The notes: a model not told the origin generated them from the sequence alone. A DNA stretch of 54,639 nt from an uncultured Flavobacteriaceae bacterium (GCA_937901915.1 CALGUD010000074.1:1-54639); one strand, 5' to 3'. Counted from the stretch's first letter, positions 8,830 through 16,319 are shown. Numbers and translations: made by a program.

Positions 8830-8891
8830 AACAAAGCCTTGTAGGGTGAAAAAGATTTTAAATATCATTACAAAATCCGGTTTTTTCGCAC

Positions 8892-8925
8892 AAAAAAAAT
8901 AGACTCTGTGGGGCAAAGTCTATTT
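8892..8925 (-). terminator. Minus-strand intrinsic terminator with no annotated gene
   Basis: On the minus strand, AAATAGACT and AGTCTATTT form a 9-bp stem around TTGCCCCACAG and run into eight T's. On the plus strand there is no T-run after the stem, so it does not serve purE. The nearest minus-strand gene upstream is many kilobases away. Confidence 0.65.
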
Positions 8926-8995
8926 CAGGACAACATCGCATAACAAATAGTAGGGTTAAAAGTATATTTTGATCATATATTGATTTCTTATTTAC
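8893..8995 (-). ncRNA. Candidate minus-strand small RNA, about 100 nt
   Basis: A minus-strand promoter (9000-9031) and a minus-strand hairpin with T-run (8892-8925) bracket about 100 bases with no gene on that strand. The predicted RNA runs from about 8995 to 8893. An internal CTATTT can pair with AAATAG, the same bases used by the terminator stem (AAATAGACT with AGTCTATTT), and AAATAAG near the 5' end can pair with CTATTT, so two folds compete. Length and alternative folds are reminiscent of 6S-type RNAs, for which a flavobacterial form (6S-Flavo) is known, but I cannot confirm membership. Confidence 0.45.
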
Positions 8996-8999
8996 AAGA

Positions 9000-9031
9000 C
9001 AAACGTACAACTAATATCGATTAAATGCAAA
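9000..9031 (-). promoter_or_regulatory. Strong consensus promoter on minus strand (candidate sRNA)
   Basis: On the minus strand, TTTG (complement of 9028-9031) is followed after exactly 20 bases by TACGTTTG (complement of 9000-9007). This is a full match to the Bacteroidetes -33 TTG / -7 TAnnTTTG pattern. The start would be near 8995. Confidence 0.55.
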
Positions 9032-9062
9032 TTTTTTCGATGAAATGCACAAAATAAAAATA

Positions 9063-11096
9063 ATGAGTATTTTAAACACTAGTTTTTCCGACAAATATAA
9101 TACAGCTCCCTTCTCTAAAATAAAGGTAGGGGAATTCCTCCCATCCATTAAAGATGAAATAGAGAAAACTCGAGCAGAGATTGATAAAATAACTTCAAAT
9201 AAAGAGACTCCGGATTTTAAAAACACCATAGAAACACTGGAATTTTCTGGAGAACAACTGGATCGGGTCACCAGTCTGTTTTTTAATTTAAACAGCGCTG
9301 AAACCAATGATGAAATTCAAAAAATAGCCCAGGAAGTATCTCCCTTATTGTCCGAATTTGGGAATGATATCAGGCTCAATAAAGAATTATTTCTTCGGGT
9401 TAAGGAAGTTTATGATAAAAAGGATTCTTTAAGCTTAACCGCAGAACAACATACCCTCCTCGATAAAAAATATAAAAGTTTTTCCAGAAACGGAGCTAAT
9501 CTTCCTGATGACAAAAAAGCAAAGCTCCGGGAAATTGATAAAGAACTTTCCAAATTAAGTTTAACGTTCGGTGAAAATGTATTGGCAGAGACCAATAAAT
9601 ATGAACTTCACATAGTGAATGAAGAAGATTTAAGCGGATTGCCCGAAGGAATTATAGAAGCTGCCAGGGAAGATGCGCAGAACAAAAACAAAGAAGGCTG
9701 GGTTTTTACACTAAACTACCCCAGCTATATTCCGTTTATGACCTATGCTGATAACAGGGAGCTTCGCAAAAAGCTATACCTGGCGTTTAGCAGTAAATGT
9801 TTTCATAATGATAAACTCGATAACCGGGACATAGTTTTAAAAATAGTAAAACTTCGCCATGAAAGGGCTAATCTTCTAGGTTATAAAACGCATGCACATT
9901 TTGTTCTGGAAGAAAGAATGGCTGAAACACCCGAAAAAGTAAATAATTTTCTTCTGGATTTACTTAAAAAAGCAAAACCGGCAGCCGAAAGGGAGTTTTC
10001 CCAACTTCAGGGATTCGTAAAAGAGCTTGACAAGATCGATACTTTACAGAAATGGGATGCAGCGTATTATACTGAGAAATTAAAACAAAAACTGTTTGAC
10101 CTGGACGATGAGAAGTTGAAACCTTATTTCAAACTCGAAAATGTAATCAACGGGGTTTTTACGATCACTCAAAAGCTCTATGGTTTACATTTTGAAGAAA
10201 TTCACGATATCGATAAATACCACCCGGACGTAAAAACTTATAAAGTTGTTGATGATAAAGGCGATCTAATCTCCATCTTCTATGCAGATTTTCATCCGAG
10301 GCCCGGAAAGCGTAACGGCGCATGGATGACATCCTACAAACCACAATTTATTAAAGATGGTAAGAATGAGCGTCCGCATATTTCCAATGTTTGTAATTTT
10401 ACAAAACCCACACCAACCAAACCATCTTTGCTCACTTTTAACGAAGTGACCACCTTATTTCATGAATTCGGACATGCTTTACACGGAATACTAGCAAATA
10501 CTACATACCCTAGTTTAAGTGGAACGAGTGTATATTGGGATTTTGTTGAGCTACCCAGCCAGGTTTTGGAAAACTGGTGTTATGAAAAAGAAGCACTGGA
10601 GCTATTTGCAACACATTATGAAACCGGTGAGATGATTCCCATGGAATATATTAACAAGATCCGGGAATCTTCTACTTTTCTTCAGGGACTCGCAACTTTA
10701 CGCCAATTAAGCTTTGGATTGTTGGATATGAGTTGGCACGGAGCAGACCCTACCTCTATTAAAGACGTAAAAGGGCATGAAAGAGAATCTTTTAAAGAAA
10801 CGGACCTATATCCTGATAATCCGGAAACATGCATGAGCACATCCTTTTCACATATTTTCCAGGGAGGGTATTCAGCGGGTTATTACAGCTACAAATGGGC
10901 AGAAGTGTTAGATGCCGATGCCTTTGAATTGTTTAAAGAAAAGGGAATTTTTAATAAAGATGTAGCCGATAAATTCAAAAATTTTGTGTTATCACAGGGC
11001 GGAACAGTAAACCCGATGGAACTGTATAAACGTTTTCGCGGACAAGCACCTCAACCGGATGCTTTATTACGTAGGGCCGGGTTGATTGAGAAGTAA
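9063..11096 (+). CDS. M3 family metallopeptidase (oligopeptidase A / Dcp type)
   Basis: About 677 residues counting from the ATG at 9063; an ATG at 9045 is possible but adds only MHKIKI. This is a thimet-oligopeptidase-type zinc enzyme that cleaves short peptides. The zinc motif HEFGH is at residues 467-471 (TLFHEFGHALHG), with the third ligand in the downstream YWDFVELPSQ segment, and the C-terminal QGGYSAGYYSYKWAEVLDADAF block is typical. No signal peptide, so probably cytoplasmic. Peptidyl-dipeptidase Dcp and oligopeptidase A cannot be separated by eye. Confidence 0.93.
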   Translation: MSILNTSFSDKYNTAPFSKIKVGEFLPSIKDEIEKTRAEIDKITSNKETPDFKNTIETLEFSGEQLDRVTSLFFNLNSAETNDEIQKIAQEVSPLLSEFGNDIRLNKELFLRVKEVYDKKDSLSLTAEQHTLLDKKYKSFSRNGANLPDDKKAKLREIDKELSKLSLTFGENVLAETNKYELHIVNEEDLSGLPEGIIEAAREDAQNKNKEGWVFTLNYPSYIPFMTYADNRELRKKLYLAFSSKCFHNDKLDNRDIVLKIVKLRHERANLLGYKTHAHFVLEERMAETPEKVNNFLLDLLKKAKPAAEREFSQLQGFVKELDKIDTLQKWDAAYYTEKLKQKLFDLDDEKLKPYFKLENVINGVFTITQKLYGLHFEEIHDIDKYHPDVKTYKVVDDKGDLISIFYADFHPRPGKRNGAWMTSYKPQFIKDGKNERPHISNVCNFTKPTPTKPSLLTFNEVTTLFHEFGHALHGILANTTYPSLSGTSVYWDFVELPSQVLENWCYEKEALELFATHYETGEMIPMEYINKIRESSTFLQGLATLRQLSFGLLDMSWHGADPTSIKDVKGHERESFKETDLYPDNPETCMSTSFSHIFQGGYSAGYYSYKWAEVLDADAFELFKEKGIFNKDVADKFKNFVLSQGGTVNPMELYKRFRGQAPQPDALLRRAGLIEK

Positions 11097-11118
11097 GGTT
11101 GTTATTGGTTATTGGGTT

Positions 11119-11171
11119 AAAGCCCCCTCTAGCCTGCCTTTGTCGGCAGACAGGCTCCCCCAAAGGGGGAG
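11119..11171. repeat. Composite dispersed palindrome
   Basis: Read on the minus strand this is CTCCCCCTTTGGGGGAG, an inserted palindrome AGCCTG...CAGGCT (11131-11156), then AGAGGGGGCTTT. Apart from the insert it matches the element at 6981-7012, so one repeat appears nested inside another. Confidence 0.7.
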
Positions 11172-11303
11172 AATAGTTTTCTAATATGACTCGTAATTTA
11201 AATTGGTGTTTGGGATTTGGAATTTTAAATTTTTAAATCGATATATCAATCTTAGACGTTAATAAATTAACACTCTAAATTCTTAATTTTGCATTCTTAA
11301 TTC

Positions 11304-11711
11304 TTAATTTGAGGAGGTTTCCACAACCTTCCCTGCTTCCTTCCAGCCTATAAATCCACCATCAAGGTTGTAAATATTTTTGAATCCCAGGGTATCAGCT
11401 ATGGCGGCAGCACGAGCACTTCTTTTACCGGTCTTACAATAAAGGTACACCTTTCTATTTTTCCTTAATTTCTCCATTTTTACAGCAAAACTATCATCTT
11501 GAACGTCAATGTTTATGGCATTTGGCAGATGTCCTTCGGCATACTCCTCCAGTGTGCGGACATCAATTAAAACCCCATTCTTGGCTGTATCGAGGTCAAA
11601 TTGTGTAATATCAAGAGTGTTGATTTCTGTTTTTGTTTGTACACAGGAAGACAACAATACAAGAAATACAACTATTAAATTAATTCTTTTCACACTCATA
11701 AGATTATTCAT
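11304..11711 (-). CDS. Rhodanese-like domain lipoprotein
   Basis: A 135-residue protein with a lipoprotein signal (lipobox LLSSC near residue 22, after a hydrophobic stretch) and one rhodanese domain: LIDVRTLEEYAEGHLPNAINI and the active-site loop YCKTGKRSA carrying the catalytic Cys. Such proteins transfer sulfane sulfur or act as phosphatase-like folds; the substrate is unknown. Probably anchored in the periplasm. Its start overlaps the end of the upstream lipoprotein gene by 8 bases, indicating co-translation. ATGs at codons 1 and 5 are both possible starts. Confidence 0.9.
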   Translation of the reverse strand: MNNLMSVKRINLIVVFLVLLSSCVQTKTEINTLDITQFDLDTAKNGVLIDVRTLEEYAEGHLPNAINIDVQDDSFAVKMEKLRKNRKVYLYCKTGKRSARAAAIADTLGFKNIYNLDGGFIGWKEAGKVVETSSN

Positions 11712-12309
11712 CTACATTTACAATGAAACCATTTTTACCTATTTTAAACCTGGTGAACGTAGTGTCCGGCACTTCATCAAAATAATTTATCCTGCTTACA
11801 ATAATACTATCTTTATAAATCTTACTTTGCTTCCTTACAAGCCCTTCTGCAATTTCATCATATGCAATTGTTTCCCAGGCAATTGGCTTAAAATGCGCAT
11901 CATAATTAATTACTTTACTTAACAATTCATGCTCACCTAACTCATAGGACATGATAATAGTACTAAAATTATCAGACAAATTAACTCTGTAGTTAATTTG
12001 AAGTGATTGCACAATATCTGAATAATTCTCACCAAGGATTTTATCCAAACGAAGTAAACCCTTTTGTTGGTCTGTTAATTGTTTTGATTTAGTTATATTA
12101 TTAAAATTAGTGGAATCGACAAATGGCAGTGCTTTAGTTGGATACTCCGATAAAAATGAATATTCATCACTTTCGGGGTTATCTACCGTGTTACTTATCT
12201 CTTCATCTACAGATTTTCCTGTTTTAGTTGAATCTTGTGATCCTTTGTTATTGTTTTTACAAGAAAATAAGAGAGCCAAGATTGCTAAAAATAAAATTGT
12301 TCTTACCAT
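11704..12309 (-). CDS. Unknown lipoprotein
   Basis: A 201-residue protein with signal MVRTILFLAILALLFSC (lipobox Cys17), then a Lys/Asn/Asp-rich linker to about residue 45 and a mixed alpha/beta domain (YSFLSEYPTKALPFVDSTNF ... VINYDAHFKPIAWETIAYDE). I do not recognise the domain. It is the first gene of a two-gene unit with the rhodanese lipoprotein and is divergent from the GbsR-type regulator, sharing the intergenic region that carries palindromic operator 1. Confidence 0.82.
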   Translation of the reverse strand: MVRTILFLAILALLFSCKNNNKGSQDSTKTGKSVDEEISNTVDNPESDEYSFLSEYPTKALPFVDSTNFNNITKSKQLTDQQKGLLRLDKILGENYSDIVQSLQINYRVNLSDNFSTIIMSYELGEHELLSKVINYDAHFKPIAWETIAYDEIAEGLVRKQSKIYKDSIIVSRINYFDEVPDTTFTRFKIGKNGFIVNVDE

Positions 12310-12358
12310 ATATAATGTTTATTACAATACTAAAGGTAAATCAATTTTAAAAATAAAC

Positions 12359-12376
12359 TTTCAATTATTTTTGAAA
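12359..12376. promoter_or_regulatory. Palindromic operator 1 upstream of gbsR-like gene
   Basis: TTTCAATTATTTTTGAAA sits inside a perfect 10-bp inverted repeat (12355-12380). It overlaps the -33 TTG of the regulator's promoter. The same 18-mer with only two changes recurs at 12922-12939 directly after the regulator gene. Autoregulation is inferred. Confidence 0.65.
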
Positions 12377-12399
12377 GTTTAAAAACTTTATTATATTTG
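12371..12399 (+). promoter_or_regulatory. Promoter of the regulator/membrane-protein operon
   Basis: TTG at 12371-12373, an 18-base spacer, then TATATTTG at 12392-12399 (TAnnTTTG). The expected start falls at or within a base or two of the ATG at 12404, so the message may be leaderless. Confidence 0.6.
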
Positions 12400-12403
12400 T
12401 TTT

Positions 12404-12904
12404 ATGAAACTAAAAGACGCTAAAAACAAATTTATTCAAACCTGGGGTGCATTTGGCACACAATGGGGCATTAATAAAACGATGGCACAGATTCACGCCC
12501 TGCTTATGGTTTCAACAGAACCCCTTTCTATGGAAGATATTATGGAAGAGCTCCAAATTTCCAGAGGTAATGCCAGCATGAACTTACGTGGATTAATGGA
12601 TTGGGGAATTGTTTTTAAAGAATACAAACCGGGTGAACGCAAGGAATTCTTTACTGGGGAGAAAGACATAGATGAACTTGCCCGAAAAATAGCGAAGGAA
12701 AGGAGTAAAAGAGAAATAAAACCTGCTATCCGTGTCCTGAAAGAAGTTTGTGAGGTTGAAGAAAACAATGAAGATGCTAAACTATTTAAAAAGCAAACCA
12801 CAGACCTCTACAATTTTATGTTGCGAGCGGATAATATGATAGATAAAATAACTGAGCAAAAAGAAAACTGGATTACCAAAACACTATTCAAATTAATGCG
12901 TTGA
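12404..12904 (+). CDS. GbsR/MarR-type winged-helix transcriptional regulator
   Basis: A 166-residue protein. A winged helix is at about 20-90 (MAQIHALLMVSTEPLSMEDIMEELQISRGNASMNLRGLMDWGIV), followed by a helical C-terminal tail likely to dimerise. Family members related to GbsR repress osmoprotectant or membrane genes; the ligand here is unknown. It heads a tight operon with three membrane proteins, an SDR and an SRPBCC protein. Two near-identical palindromes flank the gene and are the likely binding sites. The promoter -7 element is so close that translation may be leaderless. Confidence 0.9.
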   Translation: MKLKDAKNKFIQTWGAFGTQWGINKTMAQIHALLMVSTEPLSMEDIMEELQISRGNASMNLRGLMDWGIVFKEYKPGERKEFFTGEKDIDELARKIAKERSKREIKPAIRVLKEVCEVEENNEDAKLFKKQTTDLYNFMLRADNMIDKITEQKENWITKTLFKLMR

Positions 12905-12921
12905 TTTTTTTTAATATTATA

Positions 12922-12939
12922 TTTCAAATATTTCTGAAA
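12922..12939. promoter_or_regulatory. Palindromic operator 2 between regulator and membrane genes
   Basis: TTTCAAATATTTCTGAAA matches operator 1 at 16 of 18 positions with identical half-sites (TTTCA/TGAAA) and 8-base spacing. It lies 8 bases before the next ATG, where a bound regulator could block or attenuate read-through. Confidence 0.6.
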
Positions 12940-12946
12940 CTTTAAA

Positions 12947-13312
12947 ATGAAAAATATGAAAAGCATATACATAATAAATAAAATCCTGTTTATAATCAAC
13001 ATCTTATTATACGCAATGGTGATTACTTTTTTCCTGGCACTTATGTTCCAGGTACTACTAGGCGCTGTTCAAATTCTAATATTTATATACTTGCTGTACC
13101 AATTCAAAAAGTTCAGTCCTAGGGGCCAGAAATTAATTATCACATATGGCATATTGGTTATCTTTTATGCGATTGTTTTTTTGCTGCAAAATGAATATAA
13201 CGAATTCTTTATCAATGACATATTAACGGGAGTGTTTATAGCACTGATCCCAATGTTACTTGCCGGTTTTCATGTATACATCACCTATCAATTAAAAAAT
13301 AATGAACTATAA
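12947..13312 (+). CDS. Small membrane protein, unknown
   Basis: A 121-residue protein with four hydrophobic segments (about 9-28, 33-52, 63-85 and 90-115) and little else. Start may be at 12947 or at the second Met (12956). Its stop lies inside the next gene, with an 11-base overlap, so the two are translationally coupled. Family not recognised; it appears less related to the next two proteins than they are to each other. Confidence 0.75.
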   Translation: MKNMKSIYIINKILFIINILLYAMVITFFLALMFQVLLGAVQILIFIYLLYQFKKFSPRGQKLIITYGILVIFYAIVFLLQNEYNEFFINDILTGVFIALIPMLLAGFHVYITYQLKNNEL

Positions 13313-13655
13313 CCTAATCTCATACCTTATCTATTTGTTTATAATAGTGGCCATTATTCTTAAGGTAGGACACATGTGTTATAAAAACGGAAGGGTATAC
13401 TTTCTGCATTTTAAAACTGGCGAGAATGTAAACCTGCTAATAAACAAAACGCTTCTTGTTTGCTATTATCTAATAAATATAGGTTATGCAGTACTGGCAA
13501 TAGCTGTTTGGGATCCTATAGAAACATGGAAGGAATTAGTAGAATCGTTAACACAACAACTTAGTATTATTATTCTTATCCTGGCCGGGTTGCATTACTT
13601 TAATCTTTGCTGGATCCACTTATTTTTAAATAAAATGAATAATCAAAATCAATAA
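13302..13655 (+). CDS. Small membrane protein, paralogue A
   Basis: A 117-residue protein with three predicted helices. It aligns by eye with the next protein: SYLIYL, then NGRVYFLHFKTGEN, then NKTLL and YYLINIGYAVLAI correspond to GYIIYL, NGKVFMSDIFKGKED, NKLF and FYLLNIGWALLIL. The pair is therefore a tandem duplication. No function is known to me. Its stop is 2 bases before the next ATG. Confidence 0.78.
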   Translation: MNYNLISYLIYLFIIVAIILKVGHMCYKNGRVYFLHFKTGENVNLLINKTLLVCYYLINIGYAVLAIAVWDPIETWKELVESLTQQLSIIILILAGLHYFNLCWIHLFLNKMNNQNQ

Positions 13656-13657
13656 AA

Positions 13658-14032
13658 ATGGAAAATTCAAAAATTTTAATCGGGTATATTATTTATTTAC
13701 CTATTGTGCTATTGCTTACCAGTTATGTATCTAAAGCTCTTTTTACTAATGGAAAAGTGTTTATGAGCGATATATTTAAAGGAAAAGAAGATATAGCAAA
13801 TGCTACTAACAAACTGTTTAAAATAGGCTTCTATCTTCTTAATATAGGATGGGCTTTACTCATTCTTAAAATTTCCACCTATGGTATAGATGAATATACC
13901 TACCAGAATTTGTTTGAAGATCTGAGCAGCAAAATAGGCGGATTTAGTATTTACCTGGGTATCGTATTGTTCTTTAATTTATTCCTGCTGTTTAGAGGTA
14001 GAAAAAAATCTAAAATAAATACAACACAATGA
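13658..14032 (+). CDS. Small membrane protein, paralogue B
   Basis: A 124-residue protein with three helices and a basic C-terminus (FRGRKKSKINTTQ). Paralogue of the preceding gene (shared NGKV/NGRV loop, NK helix and LLNIGWA/LINIGYA segment). Its stop overlaps the start of the SDR gene by 4 bases (ATGA), so the operon is tightly coupled. Confidence 0.78.
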   Translation: MENSKILIGYIIYLPIVLLLTSYVSKALFTNGKVFMSDIFKGKEDIANATNKLFKIGFYLLNIGWALLILKISTYGIDEYTYQNLFEDLSSKIGGFSIYLGIVLFFNLFLLFRGRKKSKINTTQ

Positions 14033-14943
14033 AAAAAATAATCATAGCAGGCGGAACAGGTTTTTTAGGCAAAATTCTCATAAATCATTTTAAAGATAAA
14101 GTATCCCAAATAATTGTATTAACACGATCTGAAGTCAAAAAGAAATTAAATGTTGAATACATTCAATGGGATGCAAAATCATTTTCCGGTTGGGAATCAC
14201 AACTGGAAAATGCAGACGTTCTGATAAATTTAACCGGACAATCTGTAGATTGCAGATATACCAAAAAGAACAGAGAATTAATTTACAATTCAAGGATTGA
14301 GTCTACCAAGATACTCAATGAAGCTGTATCCCTATGCCATCAACCCCCTAAATTATGGTTAAACTCATCTACTGCTACCATTTACAGGAATTCAACAGAT
14401 AAACAAATGGATGAATATACCGGAGAAATTGGGAACGATTTTTCAATGAACATTGCTAAAGCCTGGGAAAAGGAATTTTTTACTTTTAAAGTACAGGGAA
14501 CAAGAAAAGTTGCATTGAGAACCTCTATAGTGCTAGGAAAACATGGCGGGGCCTTTAAACCACTAAAATCCATTGTTAAAATAGGCTTTGGCGGGAAACA
14601 GGGAAATGGCAATCAGTTTGTAAGCTGGATACATGAAGAAGATTTTGCAAGGGCCGTAGAATTCATTATCAATAATAATATAATCGATAACATCATCAAT
14701 GTGGTATCTCCTCTACCCGTTCGAAATAAACAATTTATGGCATCACTCAGGAAAGCATTGAATATGTCGGTTGGCATACCGGTTAATAAAACGCTGTTGG
14801 AGCTCGGCTCAAAAATAATTCAAACAGAAACTGAATTGGTTTTAAAAAGCAGAAATGTAATTCCAAAAAGATTAACTGAATATGGTTTTACATTCAAGTA
14901 TCAGACTCTTGAAAAGGCTTTCTCTAATATCATTCAACAATAA
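14029..14943 (+). CDS. TIGR01777-type NAD(P)-binding oxidoreductase
   Basis: A 304-residue extended SDR. The Rossmann signature is IIIAGGTGFLGKIL at the N-terminus, with LINLTGQSVDCRYTKKNR, and the C-terminal DUF1731-like tail ends RLTEYGFTFKYQTLEKAF. These proteins are annotated as epimerases or cell-division-inhibitor-like (SulA) by old homology, but no substrate is established. Here it is co-transcribed with an SRPBCC protein, a recurrent pairing, and with three membrane proteins under a GbsR-type regulator. Confidence 0.92.
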   Translation: MKKIIIAGGTGFLGKILINHFKDKVSQIIVLTRSEVKKKLNVEYIQWDAKSFSGWESQLENADVLINLTGQSVDCRYTKKNRELIYNSRIESTKILNEAVSLCHQPPKLWLNSSTATIYRNSTDKQMDEYTGEIGNDFSMNIAKAWEKEFFTFKVQGTRKVALRTSIVLGKHGGAFKPLKSIVKIGFGGKQGNGNQFVSWIHEEDFARAVEFIINNNIIDNIINVVSPLPVRNKQFMASLRKALNMSVGIPVNKTLLELGSKIIQTETELVLKSRNVIPKRLTEYGFTFKYQTLEKAFSNIIQQ

Positions 14944-14979
14944 CAGTTTTATGTGTATATAATCTATAAATTCTGTAAA

Positions 14980-15435
14980 ATGACAACATTATACCTTGAA
15001 ACACTCATAAAAGCCCCTGTAGAAATAGTCTTTGATTTATCCAGAAGTGTAGACCACCATTTAATATCTACATCTCAGACCGGCGAAAAAGCTATAGCAG
15101 GCAAAACATCGGGTCTACTGGAACTTAATGAATGGGTAACATGGAAGGGCAAACACTTTGGTATCTGGTTAAAACATACCAGTATCATTACTAAGCTTAA
15201 ATCTCCTGTATATTTTGTTGACAAAATGCAAAAAGGGCATTTTAAGTTTATGGAACATCATCACATATTTAAACAACAGGACAATAATACTTTAATGATA
15301 GACAGTTTTGATTACGAAGTTCCCTATGGATTTGCAGGTAAAATTATGAATACGATATTTTTAAAAAAATACATGTACAATTTTTTAAAATCAAGAAACA
15401 ATTCCATTAAAAAAGTGGCCGAGGTATCATTATAG
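14980..15435 (+). CDS. SRPBCC (START-like) family protein
   Basis: About 151 residues from the ATG at 14980. An ATG at 14953 would add a weak MYIIYKFCK segment. The START/Bet v1-like fold is suggested by TLYLETLIKAPVEIVFDLSRSVDHH at the N-terminus, the central HFGIWLKHTSIIT strand and the terminal KSRNNSIKKVAE helix. Such folds bind hydrophobic ligands. It lies 36 bases after the SDR stop and ends the operon. Confidence 0.85.
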   Translation: MTTLYLETLIKAPVEIVFDLSRSVDHHLISTSQTGEKAIAGKTSGLLELNEWVTWKGKHFGIWLKHTSIITKLKSPVYFVDKMQKGHFKFMEHHHIFKQQDNNTLMIDSFDYEVPYGFAGKIMNTIFLKKYMYNFLKSRNNSIKKVAEVSL

Positions 15436-15466
15436 AATTAATGTAAACCGTTCCAACTTTTTCCCT

Positions 15467-15474
15467 TATTTTTG
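15467..15474 (+). promoter_or_regulatory. -7 element upstream of ECF sigma gene
   Basis: TATTTTTG matches TAnnTTTG, 20 bases before the ATG at 15495. Further upstream, TGTAAACC at 15442-15449 resembles the -35 word often found before self-regulated Bacteroidetes ECF genes. Which is used is unknown. Confidence 0.4.
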
Positions 15475-15494
15475 AAGTTATAACTAATAAGCCA

Positions 15495-16052
15495 ATGCCG
15501 GACAATACCCTTGATCCAAAAAAATGGGTAGATCTTTACGCCGATTACCTCTATAACTTCACCATTTCACGTGTTAGTGACGCCGAAGTGGCACAGGACC
15601 TGGTTCAGGAAACTTTTTTAGCAGGGTTAAAATCGGCCGGAAACTTTAAAGGAGAAGCCTCCGAACGAACCTGGCTTATTTCAATCTTAAAAAGAAAAAT
15701 CATAGACCATTACCGGAAAATAAATTCCAATAAGGGTAAAGCTGAGGTAAGAATGAACTATTCTTCAGTTAATGATGAAAATGAAGGCGACTGGCTGGAA
15801 CAACAAGTGGCGGATCCGTTTGACAGGAATGCCGAAGACTCTATGCAAAATAATGAACTCGGACTTGCCATACAGGAATGCCTGAGCAAACTCCCCGAAA
15901 AACAGGCAGAAGTATTCAAATTAAAAACCATTGACGGAATGGACACTGAAGATATTTGTAATGAGTTGAACATCACAGCGTCTAATTTATGGGTCATTAT
16001 ACACAGAGCCAGAATATCTTTAATTGACTGTTTAAACAAAAGTTGGTTTTAA
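15495..16052 (+). CDS. ECF-type RNA polymerase sigma factor
   Basis: A 185-residue sigma-70 family protein. Region 2 is at about 10-78 (LYADYLYNFTISRVSDAEVAQDLVQETFLAGL ... ERTWLISILKRKIIDHYRK). An acidic linker at about 88-120 (NDENEGDWLEQQVADPFDRN) precedes region 4 at about 130-182 (LPEKQAEVFKLKTIDGMDTEDICNELNITASNLWVIIHRAR). The relatively long linker fits the TIGR02943-type subgroup. It is followed 9 bases later by a Cys/His-containing small protein that is the likely anti-sigma factor. Confidence 0.93.
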   Translation: MPDNTLDPKKWVDLYADYLYNFTISRVSDAEVAQDLVQETFLAGLKSAGNFKGEASERTWLISILKRKIIDHYRKINSNKGKAEVRMNYSSVNDENEGDWLEQQVADPFDRNAEDSMQNNELGLAIQECLSKLPEKQAEVFKLKTIDGMDTEDICNELNITASNLWVIIHRARISLIDCLNKSWF

Positions 16053-16061
16053 CTGAAATAA

Positions 16062-16319
16062 ATGAAAGAAAAAGAGAATAAAATATTTCTAAATTGTAAG
16101 GAAGCATATCATATTTGCGATAAATCACAATATGAAAAAATATCATCCTGGCAAAAAATGAAATTGCGCGTACACCTATTCCTGTGCAAAATTTGCAGGC
16201 AATACTCTAAAAACAACAAAAAGCTTACCCAATTATGCGGTGAAGCCAATATTAAAACCTTAAAGCCTCAGGATAAAGAAAAGATAAAAAAAAATTTGGA
16301 GTCCGAACTTTCAAAATAA
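16062..16319 (+). CDS. Probable zinc-binding anti-sigma factor
   Basis: An 85-residue soluble protein. LNCKEAYHICDKS at the N-terminus and HLFLCKICRQYSKN in the middle give the HxxxCxxC pattern of zinc anti-sigma (ZAS) domains. There is no membrane segment, so it would be a cytoplasmic sensor or a simple antagonist. Its placement immediately after the sigma gene supports the assignment. The rest is Lys-rich helix. The target stress is unknown. Confidence 0.8.
   Translation: MKEKENKIFLNCKEAYHICDKSQYEKISSWQKMKLRVHLFLCKICRQYSKNNKKLTQLCGEANIKTLKPQDKEKIKKNLESELSK

Noticed and set aside
8478..8834. 118-codon minus-strand frame opposite purE
   Set aside because: Antisense shadow of a well-conserved gene with no features of its own.
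11509..11922. 137-codon plus-strand frame across the two lipoprotein genes
   Set aside because: Overlaps two clear minus-strand lipoprotein genes with signal peptides.
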